Assembly: GCA_017591395.1 (NCBI GenBank)
Contig: WEDG01002531.1
Span: 77,001 to 141,000, forward strand
Direction: 5' to 3'
Length of the DNA stretch: 64,000 nt
From: Schistocephalus solidus
Taxonomy: Eukaryota > Platyhelminthes > Cestoda > Diphyllobothriidea > Diphyllobothriidae
Translations under genes and position numbers: made by a program
Part shown: piece after piece, positions 1 to 10,865 of the stretch
How positions within the stretch are numbered: position 1 is the first letter of the stretch
How the letters are laid out: each line of letters starts with the position of its first letter
The notes under the pieces: model-generated
Databases searched by the model: none
The model's input: the letters and a program-made list of their open reading frames with translations, nothing else
What the model was told of the DNA's origin: nothing

Positions 1-780
1 GGAGAAAATAATAGCAAATGTTTCCATTACTGTCATTTGCTGCAGCCATGGCATTTTTGTCTCTGAATTTTACTAACATGAACTTCTATGCCTGCACGCA
101 TTGTAATGCCCGGTTCCTCGTGCTTACCTGCCCTGTCTTTACCAACCTAAATTGGCAGAAATTCTAACTCGAATAGGCAACATGTCGACAACAAAATGCG
201 TTTTCTGTAACGTCTGTATGGAAGGATGGGAACTGGCAGTACTAATTTCGGAAAAAAACAGGTTTAATCTCAGAGGGAAACGTCAAACCGAAGTGCAAAA
301 TCGATTGAGGTCAGCGGTTTTTGTAGGAAACTTGGAAAACGCGGAAACTTTTGACCATATTGCTAAGGAATAACAGAAAAAGGCAAGCAGCGCTGCCCTT
401 CATGAAGTATGCTCGAAAGAGATGTCATGCCTGCAATCAGCTAAGGCAGTGGGCAAGCAGTGTATTTCAACCGTTTGTTCAGTGTTACGATAACGTTAGG
501 CGCGAGTTAGTCAAAGTACACAGAGAACTGCAAAGAGAGTAGGTAGTGATGCGGAAACTAAACTCGTCTGCGGTATATCATGCAAGGTGAACCTGATTGT
601 ACGGTAAAAAAAGAAGGAGCAGAAATTTAACTCATTTAAATTAATAACCTGTCATAATGACGCAATAGGTGTAGCATGTAAATGTGTAAGACAGCGCCAA
701 AAAAAGGAAAATGCAAGTAAAAATCTGGACTTTTTCAATCCCATGGGCAAAATTGAAAATTAAATGAAGTAAAGGTATAC
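1..780. other. Unassigned sequence, no supported gene
   Basis: AT-rich sequence with only short open frames of 60-75 codons, in no case with recognisable domains. I see no repeat, RNA gene or mobile element that I can name. It may be intronic or intergenic to the candidate exon that follows. Confidence 0.5.
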
Positions 781-1029
781 TTTGTCGTCTTCGGCCGCAT
801 CAGTATCTGAGTTGCTGGATCCGTTCGGCTTTGAACGGTCAACCAAATCTTGAAAATTATAGGCTCTAACACTGTTAATGATGCGTTGGCGCTCTTTGGT
901 GGAAATTTTCCGGACCTTTTTTTTTGCCTCTTCACGCCATTGTGCAATAAGCCGCACCTGGCTCTGCACGGCAGCCAGGTTTCTGCATAGGGAAGGGACC
1001 GCGAGGTTCAATTTTGGCTGTCCAGGGGA
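781..1029 (-). CDS. Candidate internal exon of an unidentified host gene
   Basis: On the minus strand an open frame of exactly 83 codons (249 bp, phase 0 at both ends) is bounded by a plausible acceptor (ATCATATTTAG just before 1029) and a donor (GTATAC just after 781). The predicted peptide has a mixed N-terminal part, a Lys/Arg-rich middle (WREEAKKKVRKISTKERQR), and an acidic Ser/Asp end (SSNSDTDAAEDD). That composition looks like a nuclear or cytoplasmic protein rather than random sequence. I do not recognise the family. No neighbouring exon joins it with a consistent phase: a possible small exon at about 1155-1205 on the same strand ends in phase 1. It could be a pseudogene fragment or chance. 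Confidence 0.35.
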
Positions 1030-1968
1030 CTAAATATGATAAATCAAAGTCATTAGTTGATTAAACCCCAAAAAAACGTTAAGGATCATGACAAATAAAG
1101 CTCAAACGCTACAGGTCAGTTACTTCAATGCAAAAGTGTCAACAGGATGGCTCACCCTTAAGATGGAACTCGTTGGTGATCGTCTTTGCCATGCTTCCTC
1201 TCCAAGGGATTTTCCTAAAAATGAAACGTTTTAAACGTTGTAGAAAATTTCCATACAGGTGTTTGCAGCCTTGAAAGTAATTACAAAACAATCCCTTACA
1301 AGCCAAATTTCCCATAATAGAAAGGTTTAACAAGGGGTGAGATGTATACAATAACTTCCATCGATCTCAGGACAAGCCGGTTATAATAAGTACACGATGT
1401 TCGGAATGGCTCTTAGAAATCTTCCCAAATTCCTATACTATTATATGACAACCTATATATTGCTTCCTGTCCTGCCAGTAGCGCCAGCGACAGTGGGGCT
1501 TAATTCGCCGGAAACCGTTCCATTGACGGAAAAATCAAGGAGAGAAGGAGTTCGTAAAGCTCAGTCTAAAGCATTTCAGTTCCATCAGAAGCTATTCAAC
1601 GGTCTAGGAACGGTGTCAAATAATTTGCTGGCCCTCCGGAAAGAAACAACGTTATATAAAACAAAATTCCATGTGAATCTGGTTAACAAGAAGTAAACTG
1701 GTGATGTCAAACGATAAAGAAGACCACACAAGGAAGTTGTGCACTTTTAAATATCCGATGGAGAGATTAAGGTCCTCTCTGAACCACTCATTTTCAACTG
1801 CATAGAGTCAACAGGCAAGTCCATCTTCAACTACTACTTGAATGGAAACTCACCAAGACAGCTAGAATTTAAAATGCGTGCAAGAAATCAATAAATGTGC
1901 AAGTGTAGTGTCTGAAGTAATCGATTGGACGCCAAGCATTTGGAAACGTAGAGTTTTGCACCAATTAC
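1030..1968. other. Unassigned sequence
   Basis: Open frames on both strands (for example 1397-1696 plus, 99 codons, with a hydrophobic start then a basic tail) lack recognisable motifs. Possible intronic or intergenic DNA between two candidate minus-strand exons. Confidence 0.4.
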
Positions 1969-2120
1969 CAAGGATATTTTGTGAAAGACAGATCGAAAGG
2001 GGCATTCCTAATATTTCTTCCAATTCTTCGATTTCATTAAGTAAAAGAGAAGTATCCAATGCGGAGAGAATTCGTTTTTCTGATTCGCGAACACCATCTA
2101 GGGTATCCATTTTGGGTCTC
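1969..2120 (-). CDS. Candidate exon, acidic helical peptide
   Basis: A minus-strand open stretch starts after a good acceptor (TCCATTTCAG before 2120) and can end at a GTAATT donor just beyond 1969. It encodes a Met (MDTLDGVRESEKR) followed by a Leu/Glu-rich helix-like run (NEIEELEEILG). This could be an internal or first coding exon. The family is unknown and the call rests only on splice signals and composition. Confidence 0.25.
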
Positions 2121-3985
2121 CTGAAATGGAATAGATTTAGGGTATCCTTGCGGAGACCTCATAAATATCATCCTATTTATCAGTGCTTGAACGTTCAATT
2201 ATTGAAGTCCAAGAGTGGAAGATGGTAGGATACTTGACATCGGTATTGGCAAGGTTGTAGCTTTACTATTAAGATGCTTCATGGATCTTTGTAAGATCAA
2301 CTAGCAAGTTTTAGCAGTAGCGTCGTGATGGTTATTGTAGGATAGGAAGATAATCGCTGGAAGTAATGTGAGAAAGCTTAACAACATCACGGATCACAAA
2401 CGAAAGTCTATAGGAAACTCTCAATACTTTCACGATCATCGTAAGCTAATAAATCTATTACAGGCTCACGAGCAGAATTCAGTCAGGGATTGGTTTTGGT
2501 TCGGCTTGTGGTGTGCATGATAAGTGTTTAACCGCTTCTCAGTCTGCCATATAATGCTCACAAGACAAATCTAATAAGATAGTAAGTTGGTGTGATCGTA
2601 GTCCTGACAAAATAAGGCACTTATTACAGTTTGCAACACACAGTTTGGCCCCAACTTCATGCGTTGCTGATCTTGGTGGGACACGATGGCTAGGCCTGTT
2701 CAGATTATTTCGATTTACAAAACCAAATTCTAAAATAGTTCCGCATCCAATTTTAAAATGTAAATTGATTAAAATGTATGAAGTTACCATTTGGGTTGCA
2801 AAAGTTCAATGGGGGCCATAAGCTATGGCAGTTTGAGTGAACTTATTAAGATTTTATTGCCATAGGCCGGTTTTTGAATGTAAATGTGTCAGGTTTTTTT
2901 TGAGGCTTTCTACGGATGGTCACATCATAACACGTAGGCGAGATTATTATATTGTGTGAGAACTCTGACAGAGAAGGACAACTTGCACATATCTAGCCTT
3001 GCCTTATGGAGGTGCAGTTTTTCTTTGTGACCTCAGAGTTTGGTCTTGATAGGCGATTCGAAAACGTCCTTAGAGCACAGGCTGCGATCCACTCCCTTCG
3101 CTGTGTGGAATGCTTATAAGGGACCTTCGGGAATGTGCCTTCAGTTCAAACGAAAGAAAGTAAGATTGGTCAGAAGGATTAAATAGGTCAAGTAGCCTGG
3201 ACCTGCAAACTTTTTCGTAGTTTTCCTTCAAGTGTTTCGAAACTATTCAGATCTTAAACTGTTCTCGGTCTTGTCTTCCGAGACGTACTCCAAATGTGGC
3301 TTCGTGAATATTTTAAGTCTTAGAGAAGATATTTTCTGCTAAACCAATATAGGCTCTCTTGATGGCGTGCAGCAGGGATACTCCGCTTTTGCCAATTTGA
3401 AAGAAGAAACGGTTGGTTTTAGGGCACTGGTTTTCAGCATACTGACGTCATTTGGAGCGGGATAAAAGCCTGAATTTTTTCTGTAAGGTTCTGCAATTGC
3501 TCATGGCAAAAGTTTCGATCGTTGATTGTAAATATACTATGCCAATCAAGAGTGCTGCTAGAGTGTTGTTTTCCAGTCTCCCTTACTACAAAGCCGGGGG
3601 TAAAATACAATAACCTCGACATTGTTTACACAAACCATGAAATAATAAATAATTTCGTAAGCAATCTAGATTGGCATAGCACCCCTACCAGCACATGGCC
3701 CGGCCAGTAGAGGGGGCTGAGAGGGGGCCGGACTGGGCCAGAAGGGGTCAACCACAATCGACATTCATGCCATATGTAAAACATGGTCAAGCTTCTTGTA
3801 AAGACTGTAAAAGGTGTTACTGTTTGAATTTAAACCCAAATAGGCAATATTTATCAGATAAAATACTGTTTAAGCCTAATTATTAGGTGCTTTGATGAAC
3901 TGATTTTCGATGGTTTGTTTAAGTTAGCCATTTAGACGTCCTTTTTCTACTAAGCGCGTACCAGCCTGCCGTGTTACTTGTACGA
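2121..3985. other. Unassigned sequence left of the Gypsy insertion
   Basis: No domain, RNA gene or clear repeat recognised. Because the target-site copy at 3986-3995 matches the sequence that resumes at 13029, the right-hand end of this stretch should contain upstream sequence (promoter, 5' UTR or early exons) of the interrupted DUF4806-like gene. I cannot define those exons: the frame that joins across the site is open for only a short distance upstream. Confidence 0.4.
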
Positions 3986-3995
3986 CTGACCTATT
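3986..3995 (+). repeat. Putative 10-bp target-site duplication, left copy
   Basis: CTGACCTATT abuts the left LTR. The same ten bases recur at 13029-13038 next to the outer end of the other LTR. Ty3/Gypsy elements usually duplicate 4-6 bp, so ten is long. Four extra bases lie between the canonical LTR end and the right copy. Confidence 0.6.
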
Positions 3996-4638
3996 TGTAA
4001 AGTGCCCGAGCAGCGACCGAGAAGGAAAGGAAGACGTGGATGTGTACAATATACTAGTAACCTAATTACGGTAAAAAAACTTATGGGAAGGGGAACCTAA
4101 GTACAAAAATAATCTAAGTCCGTTGGATGACTGTTCAGTTGAGATCCGGGAGGAGCGACGGACGGGCTGCGGAGATGGTTCCTGGTCGTAGATGCGGCCG
4201 GAAAACGGGGTCCAGTATTTCATTCCTCAGCCGTATTTATAACATCTCCATTGACAAGGTCGGCTCCCACCGGTGATGATTGGTTGAGTTGTATTAGGAA
4301 ATGAATTAAAAACAAACTTAAGCTAGGTATATTTTCCTTACATTAACATTTAAACTATATTATTATGTTATTAAACTTTATAAGAAACATAAATGATGTT
4401 TAAGTGCTAGACGTATAAATAGGATGAAGAATCGCGCGCGCGGCCCTTAAGGGGCGCGTTTTCTAGAAGATTCTACGGACGCGCGTGGAACATGTGGTTA
4501 GAACTTTCTACATTGCTCCCTCCTATAAAAGGACTCTGCAGTCCTCAGCAGCATCAACTAGTTCGGTAGCCGATCCGCCTTCAGGAGGTACCTCTACAAG
4601 TTTTTCAACTTATTGTTCATTGTTGAAGACCTCGGGCA
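3996..4638 (-). repeat. 3' LTR of the Gypsy element (643 bp)
   Basis: Runs from TGTAAAGTGCCCGAG to CTCGGGCA on the plus strand, so on the element's own strand it starts TGCCCGAG and ends TTACA, the standard TG...CA form. It matches 9312-9687 followed by 12749-13024 almost throughout, including a GC-rich segment around 4430-4490. The integrase frame stops at 4594, about 44 bp inside the LTR. A purine run (GGAAGGGG on the minus strand, about 4646-4653) just outside it may be the polypurine tract. Confidence 0.85.
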
Positions 4639-4920
4639 GTGCGTAGCCCCTTCCGGAGGAACCTCTAGGTAGTGCTCAACTATTTGAGTATCGTCCATGT
4701 GAGACGGGCTAGCAGGCATCTCCGAATGATCGGCATTCTCCCCTTCATTATATCCTGGCTTAAGGCGGTTGAAATGAACGGAGAACTCTTCAGAATACGG
4801 CCTATCTTGTTGGCGGATGAGACAAGTAGTGTCTGACAGGACACGAGTAACAACATAAGGACCAACCCATGCTGGATTAAATTTCGGTGGTACCTTAGCA
4901 GGCGCTGCAAAATTTTGCAT
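4594..4920 (-). pseudogene. Gypsy integrase C-terminus, GPY/F module
   Basis: The peptide contains KFNPAWVGPYVVTRVLSD, the GPY/F (chromatin-proximal) module found after the DDE core in Gypsy integrases, then a variable acidic tail. It lies directly downstream of the integrase core but in a shifted frame (break near 4940), so the polyprotein is interrupted. The stop falls within the 3' LTR. Confidence 0.8.
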
Positions 4921-4941
4921 CCATACGATATCCCCTGCCTG

Positions 4942-5552
4942 TTATGGGGCACTATGCGCTAGACGGTCGTAGTAAGCTTTCTGTTGTCGCTGACCTTCTT
5001 GGAGATGTAGGCGAGCTTCCTCAAATGCCACTCGCATAGTTCTCCTTAAGCGTGAAGCGTATGTGTCTACATTTTCCATTCGATGCGTAGTCGGAAGATA
5101 AAGATCTTCAGGGCGTTGCATCTCTCGACCACACGTTAGAAAGAATGTAGTATTGCGTGTGGTAGCATTTACCGTGGATCGGTATGCCAACATGCAGGCT
5201 GGTATAGCGTCGTCACAGGTTGGTGTGGCATTTCTATCAATAAAGGCCCGCAAGAGACTAATGAGGGTCCGGTTGGTCCTTTCAACTTGACCGTTGCCCT
5301 GAGGGTGGTATGCCGTCGTATGTGTTTTCTTTATATTTATTAGTTTGCAAAGCTCCAGTACGACAGCATTTTCAAATGACGACCCTCGGTCTGAGTGAAT
5401 TTGGTCCGGAGCTCCCCAACGGCAGACCCAACAATTGAATATAGCTTTAGCCACAATGACCGCAGACGCATCAGGCGGGGGCACAGCTTCTGCCATTTTG
5501 GTAAAAAAATCCACCATGACTAGGATGAACTTATTCCCTTTACAGTTAAGTA
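4942..5552 (-). pseudogene. Gypsy integrase core (DDE, rve family)
   Basis: The RNase H-like integrase fold is visible: first Asp in VMVDFFTKM, second Asp in HSDRGSSFEN, and Glu in QGNGQVERTNRTL. These are the three catalytic residues, with normal spacing. The frame is open through the core. Its N-terminal side is cut off from the HHCC finger by an inserted non-LTR fragment (about 5553-6112). Homology here resumes around the residues CKGNKFILVMVDFF. Confidence 0.85.
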
Positions 5553-6112
5553 TCGACGGTTCTTTTCGGTAAACGCCATGGCCATGTGGAATAAACTTCC
5601 CCATAATATAAAAGTCCAACGGAGTTATTCTTTGTTTAAGATTACCATTACTAGTTTTTTGCATTCAGAACAGTTTCCAAGAATTCTGGGCGCCGACACG
5701 GTAGAATCTGTTTTCCTGTTCGACGGAGTGCGCTGCATCTGAACTCGATCCCAGGTGTTACCTTGAGGGATACGGCACCGTCTCTGCAGCCTGCACCCGT
5801 TGACTTCTTCGGCAGACAGTGAGCAACCGTACACGGATGCTTTCTTGCCTGAGGTAGAATCCCGGTTCCTAGCAAAGACAGAGAGACTGCATACAGACTG
5901 CAATTGTGTTAGCCCTTCCCTGATCTGAATTGCTATCATCCTTACAGGCGGCAGTTTTTTCTCCTGAATAACATGAAAATAGGAAAAACACTTATAATGA
6001 TATATATTCAGGAGTTTTTTTCACTGCCAGCCTCTACCCACTGAATATTTCATCTGACAATGCCTGTAAACCGGTATTAAATACAACTATTATTATTATT
6101 ATTATTATTAGA
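5553..6112 (+). mobile_element. 5'-truncated non-LTR retrotransposon inserted in the Gypsy integrase
   Basis: The plus-strand reading gives a C-terminal RT-element peptide (RFFSVNAMAMWNKLP, then TSFLHSEQFPRILG). It is clearly related to the C-terminus of the minus-strand element at 16435-16632. This is followed by a 3' UTR and an (ATT)n tail at about 6088-6110. The 3' UTR segment with TCAGGAG...CACTG and CAATGCCTGTAAAC is shared with 15440-15560 and partly with 21655-21735. Orientation is opposite to the host Gypsy element. Only the last 560 bp are present, as expected for incomplete target-primed reverse transcription. Confidence 0.8.
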
Positions 6113-6364
6113 TGGTGCGATTGGCCCACCAAGATCAACCCCTACCCTCTCATTAGGATAGCCTGCTTTAATAGGCTGGAGGGGAGCTCTTAATGCTTGG
6201 TTGGGTGACTTAGAAGCCGAACAGAACTCGCACGACCGAATGACGTATTGCATATCGCGTTTTTGGTCTGGCCAAAAATAGCGTCCTCGTAGGGCCCACT
6301 CGGTTTTGTGAATTCCGGAGTGGCCTAGTTCTGCATGCATCCTTTCTACTACGTCGTCCACCAT
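6113..6364 (-). pseudogene. Gypsy integrase N-terminal HHCC zinc finger
   Basis: The peptide ELGHSGIHKTEWALRGRYFW followed by CEFC has the H-x3-H...C-x2-C zinc-binding arrangement of the integrase H2C2 domain, leading to the start of the core (VGVDLGGPI). The frame then runs into the ATT-repeat tail of the inserted non-LTR fragment, producing a meaningless Asn run. Confidence 0.85.
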
Positions 6365-6578
6365 TGAAAGAGGTACACAACGCGCTTCGGATACTGTTCA
6401 CTGTCACGGTAGAAAAGGACACCGTTCTCAATGAACAGTTTCTCCCAAAGACTGTGGAGACACCGCGTTTCTTAGCTATAGCCCACTAGCTCTGACTTGC
6501 TGAGGGGCCTGGCGTTGCTTACCTTCATGTTATAAATGGGGGATATATGTGCATCGTCTCTCTGAGCCGTAGCCCAAA

Positions 6579-7060
6579 TTAGGCATTGGTCGCTTTGCAA
6601 GGCAACAGCGGATATAGTGACATCAGTACACGACGGTATTCACTGTGAGGGCGATGCGGTTTCCTTGAGAGAGCATCGGCATTTCCGTGCTGGCAACCCG
6701 GTCGGAACACGCATTCGAACTCGTATTCCGCCAGTTTTTCCTGCCACCAAGCGACTTGCCCCTCAGGATTCTTAGAGTTCCGCACCACGTCAAAGAACTA
6801 TAATCCGTGCGCACGATGAATGGCCGATACTGAAAGTACGGCCGACATTCTTCAACAAAGTATGTTAATGCTTGCATCTCTTTGCGAGTCACGCAGTAAC
6901 GACGTTCTGCCTCAGTCAACGAACGACTGAGATACTGGATGACACGTTCGGTACCGTTGGGTTGCTGCTGGGAGAGGACAGCACCTATTGCATTATCACT
7001 AGCGTCAGTGTCTAACACACATTTTCCAGCATCAGAGCTGATTTGGGGAAAACTAGAATC
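6579..7060 (-). pseudogene. Gypsy RNase H domain
   Basis: DTDASDNAIGAVLSQ is the first catalytic motif of Ty3/Gypsy RNase H. It is followed by RVIQYLSRSLTEAERRY, the TRKEMQAL segment, and VRTDYSSLTW. After a one-base frame change near 6790 the reading continues with NPEGQVAWWQEKLAEYEF and HGNADALSRKP, the usual end of the domain. The frame also breaks from the RT near 7030. Between here and the HHCC finger (6365-6578) the linker is degenerate. Confidence 0.85.
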
Positions 7061-8092
7061 GGAGAGGAGCAAAGCTTATCTTTTAGCGTCTGGAAGCTGG
7101 TAGCACAGTCAGCAGCCCACTTAAATTTGACATATTTCTGCGTCAGCTTATGAAGGGGGCTTGCAATATGAGCATAGTCCTTGATAAAACGCCGATAGTA
7201 CGAAGCAAGTCCTAAAAAACTTCGTACCTCGGATACGTCTGTGGGAGTAGGCCAGTCACGAATTTGCCTTATCTTTTCATCATCGGTCTCTACGCCTTTG
7301 GCAGAGACGATTTGTCCTAAAAACTTGACGCGCGGCTTGATAAAGACGCACTTGCTTGGCTTTAAATTGAGACCAGCCTGTCTAAGGCTCTCGAACACAG
7401 ACCGCAGATTTTCAAGGTGGTTGTTAAAATCCTTACCGAGGACGATAACGTCGTCCATGTATACAAGACACGTGTTTGGAATCAACTGGGGATGAACCTG
7501 ATTCATCAACCGCTGGAAGGTGCTAGGGGCATTTGCCAACCCGAAAGGCATTGTCTTAAATTCATAGAGGCCTGAGGGGACAGCGAAGCCGTCTTTTCCC
7601 CTGTCGGCGGGTCTTACTTCAACCTGCCAGTAACCAGAAGCTAAATCAAGTGTTGAAAATATGGTATTACCGGTGAGGGTGTCCAACGTCGCATCAATTC
7701 GCGGGAGTGGAAAAGAATCTTTCTTGCTTACGCTGTTAAGTTTTCTATAGTCAATGGATAGTCGCATTGAGCCGTCTTTTTTTCCTTACAAGCACTATCG
7801 GTGACGACCAGGGAGAGTGAGTTGGCCTGATAATATTACGATTGAGCATATCGCTTATAAGAGTATCCAATTCATTCTGGTAGAAGATTGGAAGCCGCCT
7901 AGGTGGGACCCGTATGGGTTGTGCGTCCCCCGTGTCAATGTAATGCTCCGTCACATTCGTCCTACCCGTAGATCTCCCATCCCAATCAAAGATGTCTGTG
8001 AATTCTTCCACTAAATCACCTAACCTCTTGGCACTGGTCTGGTCAAGATGTGCTGGAATAATTTCCTTAGCATTAAAGGAAACTGTACACAC
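7012..8092 (-). pseudogene. Gypsy reverse transcriptase
   Basis: Motifs in order: RPTHSPWSSPIVLVRKK, RLSIDYRKLNSVSKKDSFPLP, FSTLDLASGYWQVEV, MPFGLANAPSTFQRLM, the catalytic LVYMDDVIV (YMDD), and FLGLASYYRRFIKDYA of the connection. The N-terminal third and the rest lie in different frames. The break coincides with a run of seven A on the coding strand near 7780, where six would keep the KKDGS reading in frame, so a one-base slip is the simplest explanation. Confidence 0.9.
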
Positions 8093-8263
8093 AGGTAACT
8101 ATGCCGGTCTAGGAATATGAGAAAGAAAGGGTATCTTAACAGAGGCTGTTTGCAGGAGGCGCCTACCGAAGTCTAAGGAACATTTAAACTTATTCAAAAA
8201 AAATCAACACCTATTATACAATCCCAAGTTATATCTGGGGCGACAATAAATTGGTGGGTAAAA

Positions 8264-9304
8264 CTAACTTCCAGCTAAATCCAGGGAAAATTCTACCAAA
8301 CCAGTATGCCTGAGGTTAGCCCCGTTAGCCGTGTGAAGGGTTATGCTGGGCCTATCACAGTACCGGATCTTAGTCTGAAATTCAAGGAAAGGCTGCTGAC
8401 GTACTAACGAACATCCAGCGCCGGAATCTACTAAACAGGAACGAGTAGTGCTACCTACGGAACCTTGGACTAAGGGGCAATTAGTAGAGCCTAAACATGA
8501 TATAACTGTATCAGAAACGAGGTAATACTTACCGTCACTGGGTCCAGGGGCTGTGTCGATGGCATCAATGGAGCGGCGGGCTTGGGGTTTGTTTAGTCGT
8601 CGGGTCTGGGGCCGACGCCAATTGTTTCGCCGGGGAGAGGAGCCACAAGAGCAAGACTGCCGATGAGACTGACTGGAGGCGTCACGGGAAGAGTGGGGCT
8701 GGACGGCTCTGACACCGAACAGCGACCGCAATGCTTGATCACAAACGGCTTGGAGGACTTCCTCTTCCCGAGCCAGGGTAAGAGCTTTCTCGAGGGTTGA
8801 CGGCCGATCTCGCAAGAGGATCTTCCGGATCTGGGGATCACGGACACCAACGACCAGTTGCTGAAGCACCCGAGTACTCAGGGCCTTCGCATCCAGTGTT
8901 GGGAAAGCCCTCCGCGTGAGGAGCCGAAGGGCTTGCTGGAAGTCGTTGATTGACTCCCCCGGTTGTTGATAACGGCGACGGAAGTTCGCCTGTAAGTCCC
9001 AAGGGTGTTCAAAACTCCCGAGGATTTCGCGAAGACCATCGAGGACAGCTGAGGGATCTGTGGCCGCCGAGATGTCTGTCGAAAGGGCGAGATCGTAGAC
9101 CTCATCGCCCAGAAGGGCCAGGATAGCCCCACTGTGTGCCCTTGCATCGAGACCCTGGAGGAAGTCTTTGCAACGCGCCTCCCAGCGAGCGAAATTTGTT
9201 TCGCGAGTCAGCTTCTCTGGCGCAGAATGCACGGTGAGCTCCTGCAGCTCTTTGACCAATTTTCCCAGGAAATTCTCGCCCGTTTTGAGAAGACCACCTC
9301 TGCC
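8264..9304 (-). pseudogene. Gypsy gag and aspartic protease
   Basis: One long frame from just inside the primer-binding site. The first part resembles a retrotransposon gag domain (ARWEARCKDFLQGL; LQANFRRRYQQPGESINDF; ALRLLTRRAFPTLDAKALS). A Cys/Arg-rich stretch (QSCSCGSSPRRNNW) sits where a zinc knuckle is expected but is incomplete. It then reaches the protease motif RSCLVDSGAGCSLV, where DSG is the catalytic triad. There is no Met near the 5' LTR; the frame is open into the LTR up to 9430. It ends at 8264, before RT starts in another frame. Confidence 0.8.
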
Positions 9305-9308
9305 ACCA
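9297..9308 (-). promoter_or_regulatory. Putative tRNA primer-binding site
   Basis: On the minus strand TGGTGGCAGAGG begins four bases after the 5' LTR ends in TTACA. A TGG start at this position matches the 3' CCA of a primer tRNA. I cannot name the tRNA with certainty. Confidence 0.6.
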
Positions 9309-9311
9309 ATT

Positions 9312-9687
9312 TGTAACGTGCCCGAGACGTACAAGCAGCCACCCAGAAGGAAAGGAAGACGTGGATGTGTACAATATACTAGTAACCTAATTACAGAAAG
9401 AAACTTATGGAAAGGGGAACCTAGGTACAAAAATAATCTAAGTCCGTTGGATGGCTGTTCAGTTGAGATCCGGGAGGAGCGACGGACGGGCTGCGGAGAT
9501 GGTTCCTGGTCGTAGATGCGGCCGGAAAACGGGGGTCCAGGATTTCATTCCTCAGCCGTATTTATAACATCTCCATTGACAAGGTCGGCTCCCACCGGTG
9601 ATGATTGGTTGAGTTGTATTAGGGAAAAGAATTAAAACAAACTTAAGCTAGGTATATTTTCCGTACATGAACATTTAAACTATATTA
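9312..9687 (-). repeat. 5' LTR of the Gypsy element, inner part
   Basis: Matches 3996-4361 closely (TGTAACGTGCCCGAG to ACTATATTAT). The match stops abruptly at 9687. The missing remainder of the LTR is found 3.06 kb further right at 12749-13024. Confidence 0.85.
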
Positions 9688-10865
9688 TAATTCAGTATAA
9701 TTCAGTTTATATAAGGGAGATAGGCAGAGCCTTTGAAAACCCTATTTACAGATAGACGCTAGCAAAACAAGCAAATGTTACATGGCGATAGTCGTTTTAG
9801 CCTATTGATCATTGCTGTCAACTCAATATATGTCCATCAAGTAAAAATGCATCAAGTCTTCTTTTAAACATTTCAACGCTTTCAGCGTGAACAACCGAAG
9901 CTGGCAGTTTGTTCCATTCTTCAATCACCCGTTGGGAAAAGAAGTTGGCCCGCACTTCGAGTTTGGCGTGTTTTACCTTTTCAGTTTGTATGGGTGACCT
10001 CGGAGACTTGTCATGTTCACCAATTCAAAATAGTTGGCCATCTGAAGAGCATAATCAACTCCTCTGACCAGTTTGAAGACTAAGATCATAACCCCTCTGT
10101 ATTGCCTATAAGAGAGAGGAAAAATTTTAAGTCTTTCTAGGCGGCCCTCATAGGGTAGGCATTCTAATCCTCTGACTATTTTCGTTGCCCTCCTTTGAAC
10201 TTTCTCCAGCAGAGCGTAGTTATGTTTCATCCAAGGGCACCACGCCTGAATGCAATATTCCAACACCGGCCGGATAAATGTTTCAAACACGCGCCCAAAA
10301 AGCTCACCGTCAAAATTAACGAAGGACCTCCTGATTGCGCCTAAGATACACATAGCTTTTTTGCGATATTCGCACAGTGCAACGATGGTTTTTAGAGCTG
10401 GTGTTATCCATATACCCAAGTCCTTTAGAATATTTATCTTTTGGAGTTGGTGACCACTGATGAAGTACTGGTATTCAAACCTAATCATCCGTCGAATTAT
10501 TTGGCATTTTTTAAGATTAAGGTTCAGCAGCCACTCATCACACCATGTTTGCAAGCGATCTAACTTTTGTTGTAATTTTCACGCATCCTCCGGTTTTTCA
10601 ATCGAGTTCCATAACTTAAGATCGTCAGCGAACATAACCTTCTCGCATGTCAGGCCATCAATGCAGTCGTTCACGTATATCAGAAACAAAATGAGACCCA
10701 GAACACTGCCCTGCGGAACTCCACTGTGAACGGTTTCCAAGTGAGACTTGGCGTCTCCAATACAAACACGCTGGCGCCTGTCTGTGAGAAAGTCGGCCAA
10801 CCCTTTGAGTAGGTTGCCATTTGGCGGAGCTTAAAGATCAGACGTTTGTGTGGAACCCTGTCAAA
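9688..10865 (-). mobile_element. Non-LTR retrotransposon 3' fragment inserted in the LTR
   Basis: The minus strand encodes RT pieces in two or three frames: DRVPHKRLIFKLR, then HSGVPQGSVLGLILFLIYVND, the catalytic MFADDLKLWN (FADD), and a C-terminal domain with TFIRPVLEYCIQAWCPWMKH and KVQRRATKIVRGLECLPYEGRL. The 3' UTR near 9710-9760 (AAGGGAGATAGGCAGAGCC) resembles the one at 27770. A short repeat tail (TATAATTCAG) abuts the LTR breakpoint. It is 5'-truncated just before the DRVPHKRL motif. A jockey/CR1-like clade is likely by inference. Confidence 0.8.

Noticed and set aside
4500..4570. TATAAAAGG with downstream CAGCAGCATCAAC on the plus strand, looking like an RNA polymerase II promoter
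   Set aside because: It lies inside the LTR of an element read on the opposite strand and is present in the other LTR copy; orientation does not fit the element's own transcription and nothing downstream on the plus strand is a gene at this copy.
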